Assembly (NCBI GenBank): GCA_017530105.1
Contig: JAFXMW010000017.1
Span: forward strand, 1-34,288
Reading direction: 5' to 3'
Source: Bacteroidales bacterium
GTDB taxonomy: Bacteria; Bacteroidota; Bacteroidia; Bacteroidales; P3
DNA: 34,288 nt
Shown here: positions 16,592-25,800 of the stretch, one piece after another
Layout: every line of letters begins with the position of its first letter
Position numbering within the stretch: the stretch's first letter is position 1
The notes under the pieces: generated by a model
Told to the model about the DNA's origin: nothing
Databases searched by the model: none
What the model saw: the letters and a program-made list of their open reading frames with translations, nothing else
Translations under genes and position numbers: made by a program

Positions 16592-19500
16592 TCACCTTAC
16601 ATTGGCCTCGAGGGCTTGGCGCACCATGCGCTTCAACTCGAGAGTGCGGGTCTGGAGTTCGGTACTCGGCTCAGGTTTGTACATGTCGGCGTACTGCACT
16701 GTGCCCAGCGAGATGTTAGGCTTGGCAAGGTTGCCTACCACATCGATGGCGAGACGTGTCGGCAGGGGGCATTTAATCAGTTCGAGGTGGTAATTGCAGT
16801 TGTTGTCGAGGGTGTGACGACCGCCAATGCACAGCTGGTAGTTGTGGAGATTGAGCAGGAAGGGATAGACAATAATTTCCTTGCGGAAAACGGTAGCCTC
16901 GACACTGATGCTGTCAATGCCGATGTTGTTATCCTTCTCGCGCCAGTTTTTGAACTGTAACAGGCGTGCCATGGAGGCCAGCGAGGCATTGTCGAGCACC
17001 ACAAGGTCTTTGCCGTTGATGGCCGCGGCCCCTATCAGGGTGCTCATCTTGGGTTGATAGAAGGCATTCATGCTACATTCGGCAGCCAGATGGAAGTTGG
17101 CCTTGCCCTTAAAGGCTTTAAGCATGGGCACGAGGGTGTCGATGGTGGGAATCATGTCCAGCAACTCCTCAATCTGGATGTCGAGGAGGTGGAAATCGAG
17201 TCCGGCAAAGAGGTGGTTGACTCTGGGCGACTTATAGACGCCGGTCAACTGCATTCTTGCCGCCTTGCAGGTGAAACCGATCTGGTCGAGAATGGCGACA
17301 CCGTCGTTGATGGTTAGTGAGCCGCCCAACTGGTTGAGGTCGTTGCCAAATGCCACACAACGGCCTATATTGGTGTTGAGTTTCACATTCACATCCTTGG
17401 GGACAATGAAGGGGTTGGCCTCCTTGGGCACATTGTCCTCGATGCGTTGTTGCTGCAGGGTGTCTTCGTCGCTGCCCATGCCGCTGAGGATATTCATCAG
17501 CTGGTCGATGTCGGCATATTGGGAGTTGAACGAGAGTTCGCCGTGGAGCATGGCCTTATGGCTGAGCCAGTCTTCAAGGCCGAAGACCTTGCCGGAGAGG
17601 TGGTAGTCGGACACGCCCCAGAGGATGTCGGCTTGCTCGATGTTGCACACTTCAGGTTTGTAGTTGAATTGGAAAGAGGGCATACGCACCGGCTCGGACA
17701 TGCCGGTCATGGCAAGCACAGCACGATTCAGGTCAATATCCACATCGGGGTTCCATTGTTTCAACACATTGTCCTGAGTGGTGTCGTTCCGCACGTTGCC
17801 CTTCAGATTCAATGAGTCGGAGTAGACCAACATCGAATCCATTGTGGCGTGGAGTTTGGCGGCCTTGATATTGAAAGCAGCGGCCAGAGGCTGTTTCTTG
17901 TCGAGGATGTTAGGAATCCCTACACGGATGTCGGGACCGGTTACCTGGGCATTGAGGTTGAGGTTGTCCATCACCACGTCCAACTGGCCACCGGTGACCC
18001 GAGCTCCCAACAACTGGGTAACGTCTTTGATGAAACCGCGTTGGTTGGCAGCAAGAGCCACTTTGAGTTGAGGCGAGGTAGCATGTATGCTGTCCCATCG
18101 AACCTTGAGCCTCTTCATATCCATGGTGCCGCTGGCCTGTATCTTATTCATATCGAGGTCAGTGATGCTGGAGAGGCGGCTCTTGGCCTTGAGGTCGACA
18201 CGCGAGGTACCCTCCATGTCTAAGGGCATGGTGTCGGGCAGGAAAGGACGGAGGTCGGGCAGGTTGATGTCGCCCATGAGTCTGGCATCCACCAACATAT
18301 CTCCCATCAGGTCGTCGACAGTGCCGGTGACGCTGAAGGTGGAGTGCTGCATTTTGGCATCCAATTGTTGAATAATCACCCGCGAGGGGGAAGGGGTAAC
18401 CGCAGTGCCGTTTGCGGGAGTGGCATCGCTATTGGACGAAAGGTCTAAATTAGCGGTGAGACGTGCATTGATATTGCGCAAGGGTGCCGGAAGCATTTTG
18501 GGAGCCGAGAAAGAGCCTTTCTCCAGCTGGACATCGGCATCCACCAAGGGTAGGCGTCCTTCAGCCACCTGCCCGTGGACATGGCCGGAGAGGGAGACTT
18601 TGCCATCCACTTTCATGCCTTTGAGGCTTTGAGTGATGAATGGGGGAAGAATGGCCAAGAGGTCGCCAACTTGCCAACGGTCGGCATTGAGCCGGAGGTC
18701 GACCGACATGGGGATCTCTTCACGCGCGAGAGCCACACTGCCATCAACGTCCAACTGGTAGTCGAGCAGACGCACAAAGGCATCGGAAAGAGTGAAGTGC
18801 ATGTTGTTGACATCGGCCAGGAAGGGGATGTCGCATTTGAGCAAATCGTGTCGCGAGGCGAGCATAGCCTCGGTTGTATAGGTCTGTCCGCCCATTTTCA
18901 CCACACCGGTGGGGAGCGTTAATTTAAGGCGGCCTTGCAGCGTGTCGAGACTTCCGTCGCCCTCGGCCTTCAAAGTCATATCGTTGGCATTGGCATACAG
19001 GGAGGAGTTGCCCGCACTGTCGCGCATTTCAACCAAGAGATTTTCCACTTCGGTGGAGAGGTTGAGCTGCATGGGGGGCTGGGCAATGCTGAGCCGTTGC
19101 CCTTTCAGCACCATGTCGAGCCCATTGATCTTGGCCAGCATACGCTGGGGCATGCTGCAATACTGCGCCGTGAAGTTGTTTACGGAGAGCTTTTTAAGCT
19201 GAATATTGTCGGGCAGGGATGATTCCTCGTTGTCCTCCTCTTCCTCGTCGCTGGTTTGGAAGATATTCCAATTGCACCACTCATCGGGAGCGGTGTAAAG
19301 GTTGGCCTTGGTGTCGTCAAGACGTATTTGATGGACAATGATGTCGTTGTTCTTGAGGAAAGCCTTGGCATCGAGTCCGACAATAAGGGAGCCGACATAA
19401 GCCAGGGTGTCGTTCTGCACCACGTCGGAACCCATTGCATGGTCGGCAGGGAGTTCATAGGGGTTGATGAATACCACGTCCTCGACTTCCAGCCCCATGT

Positions 19501-19699
19501 CGGGCCATGTCTTGAAGAGAGAGAGGCTGACTTTTCCAAAATGGTTTTCGCAAACAATATAATTGTCAGCCAGTTTGTTCACAATAGAGGTGAGCCTTGC
19601 AGGGGTGAACAGCAGCCAACATGCCACCGCCACCACGACGGCCACCAAGCCTATTAACGACCCTAAAGATATTAGGGCTATTTTCCAACCCTTTTTCAT
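16592..19699 (-). CDS. AsmA-like inner-membrane-anchored periplasmic protein
   Basis: A 1035-residue protein with one N-terminal membrane anchor at about residues 8-30 and a large periplasmic part. The first 80 residues (LLFTPARLTSIVNKLADNYIV, then FGKVSLSLFKTWPDMGLEVEDV) match the AsmA N-terminal pattern. The rest is a long series of amphipathic beta-strands, with an AsmA-like C-terminal region in about residues 720-960. AsmA/TamB-type proteins are thought to bridge the envelope and move lipids; that role is inferred here. The start overlaps the stop of the upstream lipoprotein gene by ATGA, which points to translational coupling. The C-terminus carries basic and acidic residues and no second membrane segment. 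Among AsmA proteins, this size is typical of Bacteroidota. Confidence 0.85.
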   Translation of the reverse strand: MKKGWKIALISLGSLIGLVAVVVAVACWLLFTPARLTSIVNKLADNYIVCENHFGKVSLSLFKTWPDMGLEVEDVVFINPYELPADHAMGSDVVQNDTLAYVGSLIVGLDAKAFLKNNDIIVHQIRLDDTKANLYTAPDEWCNWNIFQTSDEEEEDNEESSLPDNIQLKKLSVNNFTAQYCSMPQRMLAKINGLDMVLKGQRLSIAQPPMQLNLSTEVENLLVEMRDSAGNSSLYANANDMTLKAEGDGSLDTLQGRLKLTLPTGVVKMGGQTYTTEAMLASRHDLLKCDIPFLADVNNMHFTLSDAFVRLLDYQLDVDGSVALAREEIPMSVDLRLNADRWQVGDLLAILPPFITQSLKGMKVDGKVSLSGHVHGQVAEGRLPLVDADVQLEKGSFSAPKMLPAPLRNINARLTANLDLSSNSDATPANGTAVTPSPSRVIIQQLDAKMQHSTFSVTGTVDDLMGDMLVDARLMGDINLPDLRPFLPDTMPLDMEGTSRVDLKAKSRLSSITDLDMNKIQASGTMDMKRLKVRWDSIHATSPQLKVALAANQRGFIKDVTQLLGARVTGGQLDVVMDNLNLNAQVTGPDIRVGIPNILDKKQPLAAAFNIKAAKLHATMDSMLVYSDSLNLKGNVRNDTTQDNVLKQWNPDVDIDLNRAVLAMTGMSEPVRMPSFQFNYKPEVCNIEQADILWGVSDYHLSGKVFGLEDWLSHKAMLHGELSFNSQYADIDQLMNILSGMGSDEDTLQQQRIEDNVPKEANPFIVPKDVNVKLNTNIGRCVAFGNDLNQLGGSLTINDGVAILDQIGFTCKAARMQLTGVYKSPRVNHLFAGLDFHLLDIQIEELLDMIPTIDTLVPMLKAFKGKANFHLAAECSMNAFYQPKMSTLIGAAAINGKDLVVLDNASLASMARLLQFKNWREKDNNIGIDSISVEATVFRKEIIVYPFLLNLHNYQLCIGGRHTLDNNCNYHLELIKCPLPTRLAIDVVGNLAKPNISLGTVQYADMYKPEPSTELQTRTLELKRMVRQALEANVR

Positions 19700-20085
19700 A
19701 ATGATGTTTTCACAAAAGTACGAGAATTGCCATAGTAATCCTCAAAGGTAAGGCTGTCTGCGGTTTGGCGGGTGACAGTCCAGTCGTAATAGACATGCTG
19801 CCCCATTTGGCCATAGATGTCGATACGAATCTGGTCTATCCTTGTGGTCCAGTTGAAACGAGGCACATTTTCATCGTGTTCATACACATCATCGGACTCA
19901 TCCCATGTCAACCCCGAACCATCGGCGTTGAAACGCCAGAACTCGGTTTTGTTGTCCAAGGCGTACCATTTGCCCACCAAGGCAGCATCGTCGACAATAA
20001 CCTTCTCGAAAAGGTCGGTACATCCGGCCATTAATGCAACCATACCCAAGAGTAGCAGGCTGCGAAGAAAAACTTTTTTAATCAT
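19696..20085 (-). CDS. Small lipoprotein, lipocalin-like
   Basis: A 129-residue protein with a lipoprotein signal: MIKKVFLRSL...VALMAGC with the lipidated Cys at 22. Residues about 35-129 contain WYALDNKTEFWRFNADGSG and SLTFEDYYG segments, suggesting a small beta-barrel of the lipocalin-like kind seen in many Bacteroidota lipoproteins. No catalytic motif is visible. Its ATG overlaps the stop of hpt (ATGA at 20082-20085), and its stop overlaps the start of the AsmA-like gene (ATGA at 19696-19699), so it is translationally coupled on both sides. A periplasmic ligand-binding or accessory role for the AsmA-like protein is a guess from position alone. Confidence 0.75.
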   Translation of the reverse strand: MIKKVFLRSLLLLGMVALMAGCTDLFEKVIVDDAALVGKWYALDNKTEFWRFNADGSGLTWDESDDVYEHDENVPRFNWTTRIDQIRIDIYGQMGQHVYYDWTVTRQTADSLTFEDYYGNSRTFVKTSL

Positions 20086-20621
20086 TGTTCATCAATTACA
20101 TAGATATCACGGAGAGTACGGCCCATATCGTCGTAGTCGAGGCCATAACCGACAATAAAGTCATCGGGGATTTCCTTGCCGATATAGTCTATCTTGTAGT
20201 TTTTCTTAAAACTGCCAGGCTTGAAGAGGAAGGTGCAAACAGCAATGCTTGCAGGGTTCAGTTGTTTTAGCTGTTCCAACATTCTCTCCATGGAGATGCC
20301 GCTGTCGATAATATCTTCGACAATGATTACATCGTGGCCTGTACACTCTTTTGGGAAGCCCAATATTTCTTTGACGTGTCCCGTGGAGGCCATGCCCTGA
20401 TAGGAGGAGAATCGCACACACGACACCCGTGCATCAAAGTCCAAATCGCGCATCAAATCGGCGGCGAACATGAAACTGCCTGTGAGGACAGGACAGATGA
20501 TGGGGTTGCGGCCCTTGTAGTCGCGAGAGATGTCGGCAGCCATGCGACGCACTATCGACTGGATTTCGTCTTCGGGCAGATACAACTTGAATGTTTTGTC
20601 TAATACCTGGACTTTTTTCAT
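20082..20621 (-). CDS. hpt: Hypoxanthine phosphoribosyltransferase
   Basis: A 179-residue cytoplasmic purine-salvage enzyme that makes IMP or GMP from hypoxanthine or guanine and PRPP. The PRPP-binding loop VIIVEDIIDSGIS is at residues 98-110. The conserved FSSYQGMASTG flexible loop (71-81), the purine-stacking region with K134 and the FIVGYGLDYDDMGR motif (155-168) are all present. I chose the ATG at 20621; a TTG two codons upstream at 20627 is open but unnecessary. The length is typical. It lies 23 bp after the SUMF1-fold gene and overlaps the lipoprotein gene by 4 nt. The identity is firm; guanine versus hypoxanthine preference cannot be read. Confidence 0.96.
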   Translation of the reverse strand: MKKVQVLDKTFKLYLPEDEIQSIVRRMAADISRDYKGRNPIICPVLTGSFMFAADLMRDLDFDARVSCVRFSSYQGMASTGHVKEILGFPKECTGHDVIIVEDIIDSGISMERMLEQLKQLNPASIAVCTFLFKPGSFKKNYKIDYIGKEIPDDFIVGYGLDYDDMGRTLRDIYVIDEQ

Positions 20622-20644
20622 ATACAAAAAAATGTTGGGTTATA

Positions 20645-21679
20645 TTATTCGTCACGCTCGATACTGTCCAATACCAAGCGGAAGCCAAAATAGCTATAGC
20701 CGTAATCGGGCAGATACCAACTGCGCTCAAAGACACTGCATCCCCATGTGGGGCTGTTGAAGCAACCGCCACGCAAGATACGGTTTTCGCCCTTGCGGGG
20801 TCCTTGCGGGCAATTCTGTGGCGTAGCCGAGTAGGGCTCCATCCAGTCGCTGCACCACTCCATCACATTGCCGCCCATGTCGTAGAGTCCCAACTCGTTT
20901 GGTTTCAAACGTCCCACGGGATGGCTGTGGCCGTTGCTGTTGCTGCCATACCAGCAGGTCTCCCACACTTGGCTGCTCACACCCGGATAGGCGGTGTTGT
21001 GGCTGCGATTGCCGCCACGGGCAGCATACTCCCATTCGGCTTCGGTGGGAAGACGGAAACGGTAGCCGGTAATCTGGCTTAGACGGGCCACAAAAATCTG
21101 CACCGCATTCCACGACACCTGTTCCACAGGCAGACTGTCGCCCTCGGCCCATTTGGAGGGGTTTTCACCCATCACGGCTACCCAAAGCTTTTGAGTGACT
21201 TCGTGCTGGCCGATGTAGAAGGTGTTCACTGTTACTTTGTGGGTTGGCAGCTCGTCAGCATAGGTGTGTTTTTCTCCACGTGGATGGGTGCAGCCCATCA
21301 CAAAGGCGCCGCCTTCGACGGGCATCATGCGGAACGACAAACTGTCGACATACACCAGCAATGCGCCGTCGTCGACTTCGACAAGGAATGAGAGGTCGGC
21401 GGAATCGACACCCCTAATCTCAGGGAGACGGAAGGCTGTAATCACCAAGTCTTTCCCGGGTTTCACCCCCTGCCCGACGGAGCCACTGAGCCCCTTGATG
21501 GGTTCGGAATAGCGGCCTCCGTCAATCGACACCCTGACACAAATGTCGGCCTGACGGTCGAGAGAATAGGTGATGGCAAGGCTGTCGCCCCGCAACGAAA
21601 AGGAGACATCCGTCACCTGTTGGGCATACATGGTTGCGACACCAAGGGTAAACAACAGTATGGCAAATGTCTTCTTCAT
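20645..21679 (-). CDS. SUMF1/FGE-fold protein, probably not a sulfatase activator
   Basis: A 344-residue exported protein. Residues 1-20 are a signal peptide ending in MYAQ. Residues about 21-105 form a beta-sandwich-like N-terminal domain. Residues about 117-337 are a formylglycine-generating-enzyme (SUMF1) fold with PVEGGAFVMG, RLPTEAEWEYAARGG (209-223), GLYDMGGNVMEWCSDW (264-279), RGGCF (303-307) and FGFRLV (331-336). In true FGEs two copper-binding cysteines occupy the +3 and +8 positions after GGS. Here +3 is S309, +8 is C314 and an extra C306 replaces the Ser. The first catalytic Cys is therefore missing, and a structural or binding role, as for GldK-type relatives, is more likely. It lies 62 bp after pyrE and 23 bp before hpt. 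Confidence 0.88.
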   Translation of the reverse strand: MKKTFAILLFTLGVATMYAQQVTDVSFSLRGDSLAITYSLDRQADICVRVSIDGGRYSEPIKGLSGSVGQGVKPGKDLVITAFRLPEIRGVDSADLSFLVEVDDGALLVYVDSLSFRMMPVEGGAFVMGCTHPRGEKHTYADELPTHKVTVNTFYIGQHEVTQKLWVAVMGENPSKWAEGDSLPVEQVSWNAVQIFVARLSQITGYRFRLPTEAEWEYAARGGNRSHNTAYPGVSSQVWETCWYGSNSNGHSHPVGRLKPNELGLYDMGGNVMEWCSDWMEPYSATPQNCPQGPRKGENRILRGGCFNSPTWGCSVFERSWYLPDYGYSYFGFRLVLDSIERDE

Positions 21680-21741
21680 CGTGATATTATTTTAATACAA
21701 TGAATAATGAAAATTGGATTTCATTACTCACCACTCATCAT

Positions 21742-22374
21742 TCAAGAATGGGCTTCGCTCCAAGCCTCCGGGTTCATGCGCCAAGCGGCAAGCGACTCGC
21801 GGTCGGCACCACGGATATACTCTTCTTTGCAGGCCACCTCCAACAAGGTGTCGTAGTTGGTGAGAGTGTGCAACTCCACTGCGGCGTCGGCAAAATTGCG
21901 TGCCGCCACTTCGAGACCATAGGTGAAAATGGCGGCCATGCCTTTCACATTGCACCCCTTTTCGCGCAAAGCATTGACAGCTATCAAGCTGCTCTTGCCT
22001 GTCGACACCAGGTCTTCGATAACCACTACCGACTGACCCTCGTGAATTTCGCCTTCAATCTGGTTGGTTAACCCGTGCGATTTGGCTTCGGAACGCACAT
22101 ACACAAAGGGTTTGCCCAATTCCTGGGCCACCAAGGCACCCTGTGCTATGCCACCAGTGGCGACACCGGCCACCACATCCACATCGCCCCAGTATTCATT
22201 CACCACATCCACGAAACGCTGACGGATGAAAGTGCGTATCTCGGGATAGGACAGAGTGACGCGGTTGTCACAATAAATAGGCGATTTACGACCCGACGCC
22301 CATGTAAACGGGTGTTCATTGTTTAGTTTTATTGCTTTGACTTGCAGTAAGAAAGTAGCTGTCTGAACAGCCAT
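21742..22374 (-). CDS. pyrE: Orotate phosphoribosyltransferase
   Basis: A 210-residue cytoplasmic enzyme of pyrimidine synthesis that joins orotate and PRPP to give OMP. The PRPP loop VVVIEDLVSTGKS is at residues 116-128. The family start region KAIKL...PFTWASGRKSPIYCDNR and the YVRSEAKSHGLTNQIEG catalytic-loop region are present. Two ATGs compete: 22392 (MKINNDMAVQ) and 22374 (MAVQTATFLL). The -7 box at 22397-22404 would place the transcript start near 22390, inside or after the first ATG, so I favour 22374; 22392 remains possible. The open frame further upstream is not family-like. It is divergent from the large surface protein, and the SUMF1-fold gene follows 62 bp later. Confidence 0.93.
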   Translation of the reverse strand: MAVQTATFLLQVKAIKLNNEHPFTWASGRKSPIYCDNRVTLSYPEIRTFIRQRFVDVVNEYWGDVDVVAGVATGGIAQGALVAQELGKPFVYVRSEAKSHGLTNQIEGEIHEGQSVVVIEDLVSTGKSSLIAVNALREKGCNVKGMAAIFTYGLEVAARNFADAAVELHTLTNYDTLLEVACKEEYIRGADRESLAAWRMNPEAWSEAHS

Positions 22375-22396
22375 GTCGTTGTTTATTTTCATAACG

Positions 22397-22404
22397 CAAA
22401 GATA
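22397..22404 (-). promoter_or_regulatory. -7 box (TATCTTTG) for pyrE
   Basis: The minus strand reads TATCTTTGCG, an exact TAnnTTTG match. The predicted start lies near 22390, so the message would have almost no leader if translation began at 22392 and about 16 nt if it began at 22374. Confidence 0.6.
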
Positions 22405-22653
22405 CGTTTTTTTTTTAATACATTGAATTTTTATTTTCTTTTCCCCCATAATAATTAACTTCCCTTTGTGCCGGACAATAACGAAAGCCAAATACTATGC
22501 GGGATAAAGGGGTGTCATTTTTCAAAATAATTAACACGAATTCCCTCTTATTAAGGTTTGCAATAGGCACATAAGATATGTTAAAAAACAAAAATGATGT
22601 CACTAAAAATCAATTAATTGAAATTAATATAGTAAAAAAAATTCAAAAAAAAA

Positions 22654-22683
22654 TTGGAAAAATCAAAAAAAGGAATATTTTTG
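22654..22683 (+). promoter_or_regulatory. Promoter of the large surface protein gene
   Basis: TTG at 22654-22656, 19 bp, then TATTTTTG at 22676-22683, fits the Bacteroidota -33/-7 layout. The transcript would start near 22690, leaving a leader of about 120 nt before the ATG at 22814. Phased A-tracts surround the -33 element. Confidence 0.65.
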
Positions 22684-22813
22684 CGTTGAAAAAGGGATAG
22701 GGACGTAATTCGCTTCCTTACCTTTTATTAATTCAAAAAAACATGGAGACAAGTTAAAAGGCTCTACTTTTCTTCATGTAATAATTATGAGCCTGACTTA
22801 AAAATACTAATTT

Positions 22814-25800
22814 ATGAAGAAAATTTGTATTTGGATGTTCAGCCTTGTAATGCTGTGGTTCCTGCCACAGGGTATGCGAGGGCAGACAGTGGTGGACACC
22901 GTACCTTACCACTGCAATTTCGAGAACCCTACGCAGAACGGCCGATGGACGTTTGCGAACGGTTCTTGTTACAACTATCTGGTGATTGACACCATGATAA
23001 ACACCACTCCGGGAGGGCATGCCGCCATGTATGTCACCCAGCAGTTTGTCGACCCGCCGGCAAACGCCTACAAAACGGGTTCTTCTACCGCTGGTGACGA
23101 GACCTATGTCTCTTCGCGTTGCTTTGCCTACACCACTGTGTACTTCCCCACTGCAGGCTCCTATGACGTGGGTTACTGGTGGCACTGCATGGGCGAAACC
23201 GTCTACGATTTCGGCCGTGTGATTCTTGCCCCCACATCGTATGTCTTCTCCGCCAGCATCACTGGCTGGGACACCGCGAGCAGCATCCCCGGTCAATATC
23301 TGGGTGCTGTGCTGACCCCCAACGTGTGCATCTCACTCAACGGGAGCCACCCGTTGTCCGGCAGTGCCGAGATGCGCTATCACAGCCAAACCTTCACCAT
23401 CGAGACTCCTGGTGCCTACCGCTTGGCTGTGATGTGGATGAACGACGGTAACGTTGGTGAGAACCCGCCGCTTATGGTCGATGACATCTCCATCGTCCCC
23501 CACTCCTGCCCATTCCCTGGAAACCTGATGGTTGACCAGCTGACCGACACCTCTGCCACATTCATCTGGGAGGGTAACGCACCCCTCTACGAAGTGGCTT
23601 GGGACACCCTCGGCACCACCGGCGGATATGCCCATGTCGACACCACCCCCCTCAACACTTATACTGTCAGAGGTCTCTTCCCCCGTGGACAATATGAATT
23701 CGTTGCCCGGGCATTGTGTACCGAATCCAGCAGCTTAATTTCCACCTACCACATCCACATCCCCGACACAGGATGCGACCCCATCTACAACTTCCCCTAC
23801 ACCTTTAATTTCGATAGCGCCACAACCTTTGGCGCTGCCGACACACCGCCAGTAATTCCCTGCTGGGGCATTTTCAACGATGCCAACGGTTCCAGCTACC
23901 AAGGCTATCCATACCTCTATAACAACATCAACTATGCCCATACCGGCTCCTATTGCCTATACTATTATTATACCTCTGCTGCCAACTATCCTAAAAACTT
24001 CGGTATCCACCTGCCCCGACTTGGCGACACCGTGGACATCCGCAACGTGGTGGTCAAATTCTGGATGCGTAGCACCAGCACCACCTACCATCCCCGCATG
24101 GTTGTAGGTGTCATGTCCGACCCCTTTAACCCACTCTCGTTTGTGGGCTGTGACACCGTTACCACCAATTCCCAGACTCCCGTCCAATTCATAGTGCCTC
24201 TTAGCAACTACATGGGCAACGGCAGATATGTAGCCATCAAGGCTGCTGCGCCCACCTCCAACACGGCTTACTACGCCTGTGTCGACGACGTGGTCATTGA
24301 CTTCGAGTCCTGTATCCGTCCTTCAATAGTCGAAAGCGAAATTACCGACACATCAGCCTCATTCACATGGCTCAGCACCGGTGCCTACTACTATCAATGG
24401 TCATGGATTGAAAACGATTCCACACCCAATAACACTCCCGATACCACCCTCACTTTCACCAATCTGCGCCAGAACACCTCTTATACACTCTACCTGCGTT
24501 CTATGTGCGCCACTCCCGGACAATGGAATGCCATACACTTTACCACGGAATGTGGCCCGCTGCGCGAAATGCCTTGGGAAGAAGGCTTTGAAGACTGCTC
24601 CACCGGTACCGGCTCCTCGCACCCCTGCTGGCACTTCTTAAGCGATGGTTCGGGAACCTACAACAACTATTACCCCTACATCACTTCGGGTACAACCTAT
24701 GCCTACGGCGGCAATGGCAAATATATTTATATGTACCTGCCTCCCGCCACCACAACCACATCGGGTATGCCCACTTGGGAATGCGTGGTTTTGCCCAGGG
24801 TTGATACCAACGAAGCCCTCCTGAACCAACTGCGTCTCAGCTTCTGGGTCGCCACCTCAAGCTCTACTTACTACGACTATCTGTATATCGGCACCATGTC
24901 CGACCCCAACGACATCTCCACCTTTGTCGTTTTCGACTCCACCTATGTGGGTGCCACCTCACCTCGTCTCAAAGAGTTCGACCTCACCAACATCACTCCC
25001 CACAGAGAATATCTGGCACTCTATGGACGTCGTGACTCCACCGCTTACCGCTACTTCTATATCGACCAAGTAAGCCTTCAGCTCATTCCCGACTGCCCGA
25101 AAGTCTACAATGACTATGTTACCGATATTACAACCTCATCGGCCACCGCACATTGGAGCGACTCTTTGGCCACCGCCTGGGATCTCTACTGCTGCCAGCA
25201 CGGCGACGGTTTCCGCGACAGTGTTGCCATCCATACAACCGACACCTTCTATACCTTCACCAACCTGTTGCCCAACACCAAGTACGACATCTGGATTCTG
25301 CCCTCTTGTCCCGACAACGGTGTTGCAGAACCCTTGCGCCACATCTTCCGCACCCATTGCGAAACCGTCAATGTGCTGCCCATCGTTCAAGATTGGGAGG
25401 AAATAGGTGTGTCGTCCAACACAGTGGCTCCCGAAATACCTTGCTGGACCTACAACACCAATACCCACAACTACTACATGCCTTATGTCAACAGTAGTTC
25501 AGGTGCATCCTACCAACACCTCGGCACTAAGTCTCTCTACTGGTACCATCCCGCCACAACCGGCGTTAACTACCCCGACAGTTTCCTCCTCGTCTCTCCC
25601 TCCATCAACACCGACAACTATAACATTCAGAACGTTATTGTCAAGATGTGGACCAAAGCCACAAGCGTCACCTACACCCCCACTTTCCAAATCGGTGTGA
25701 TGACCGATCCCGACGATGCCAGCACCTTCGTGCCCTGCCAAACCATCTCCACCGATGGAACAGCCAACTGGCAGGAATTGATAGGCGGTCTCACCTCCTA

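Larger units (their letters stand above)
22393..22813. other. Divergent AT-rich control region
   Basis: About 420 bp between pyrE (leftward) and the large surface protein gene (rightward). It holds a -7 box for each direction, a 12-bp palindrome TCAATTAATTGA at 22610-22621, and A-tracts at 22634-22641, 22645-22653, 22658-22662 and 22665-22671 spaced roughly a helical turn apart. No credible gene is present; a 40-codon Lys-rich frame at 22578-22700 follows the A-tracts and is rejected. Confidence 0.7.

Noticed and set aside
20645-21679. Sulfatase-activating formylglycine-generating enzyme
   Set aside because: The first of the two catalytic cysteines is Ser, and no sulfatase gene is in the window.
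22578-22700. A 40-codon Lys/Ile-rich frame upstream of the surface-protein gene
   Set aside because: It reads through the A-tracts and the -33/-7 promoter; its composition follows the A-tracts and it has no recognisable motif.
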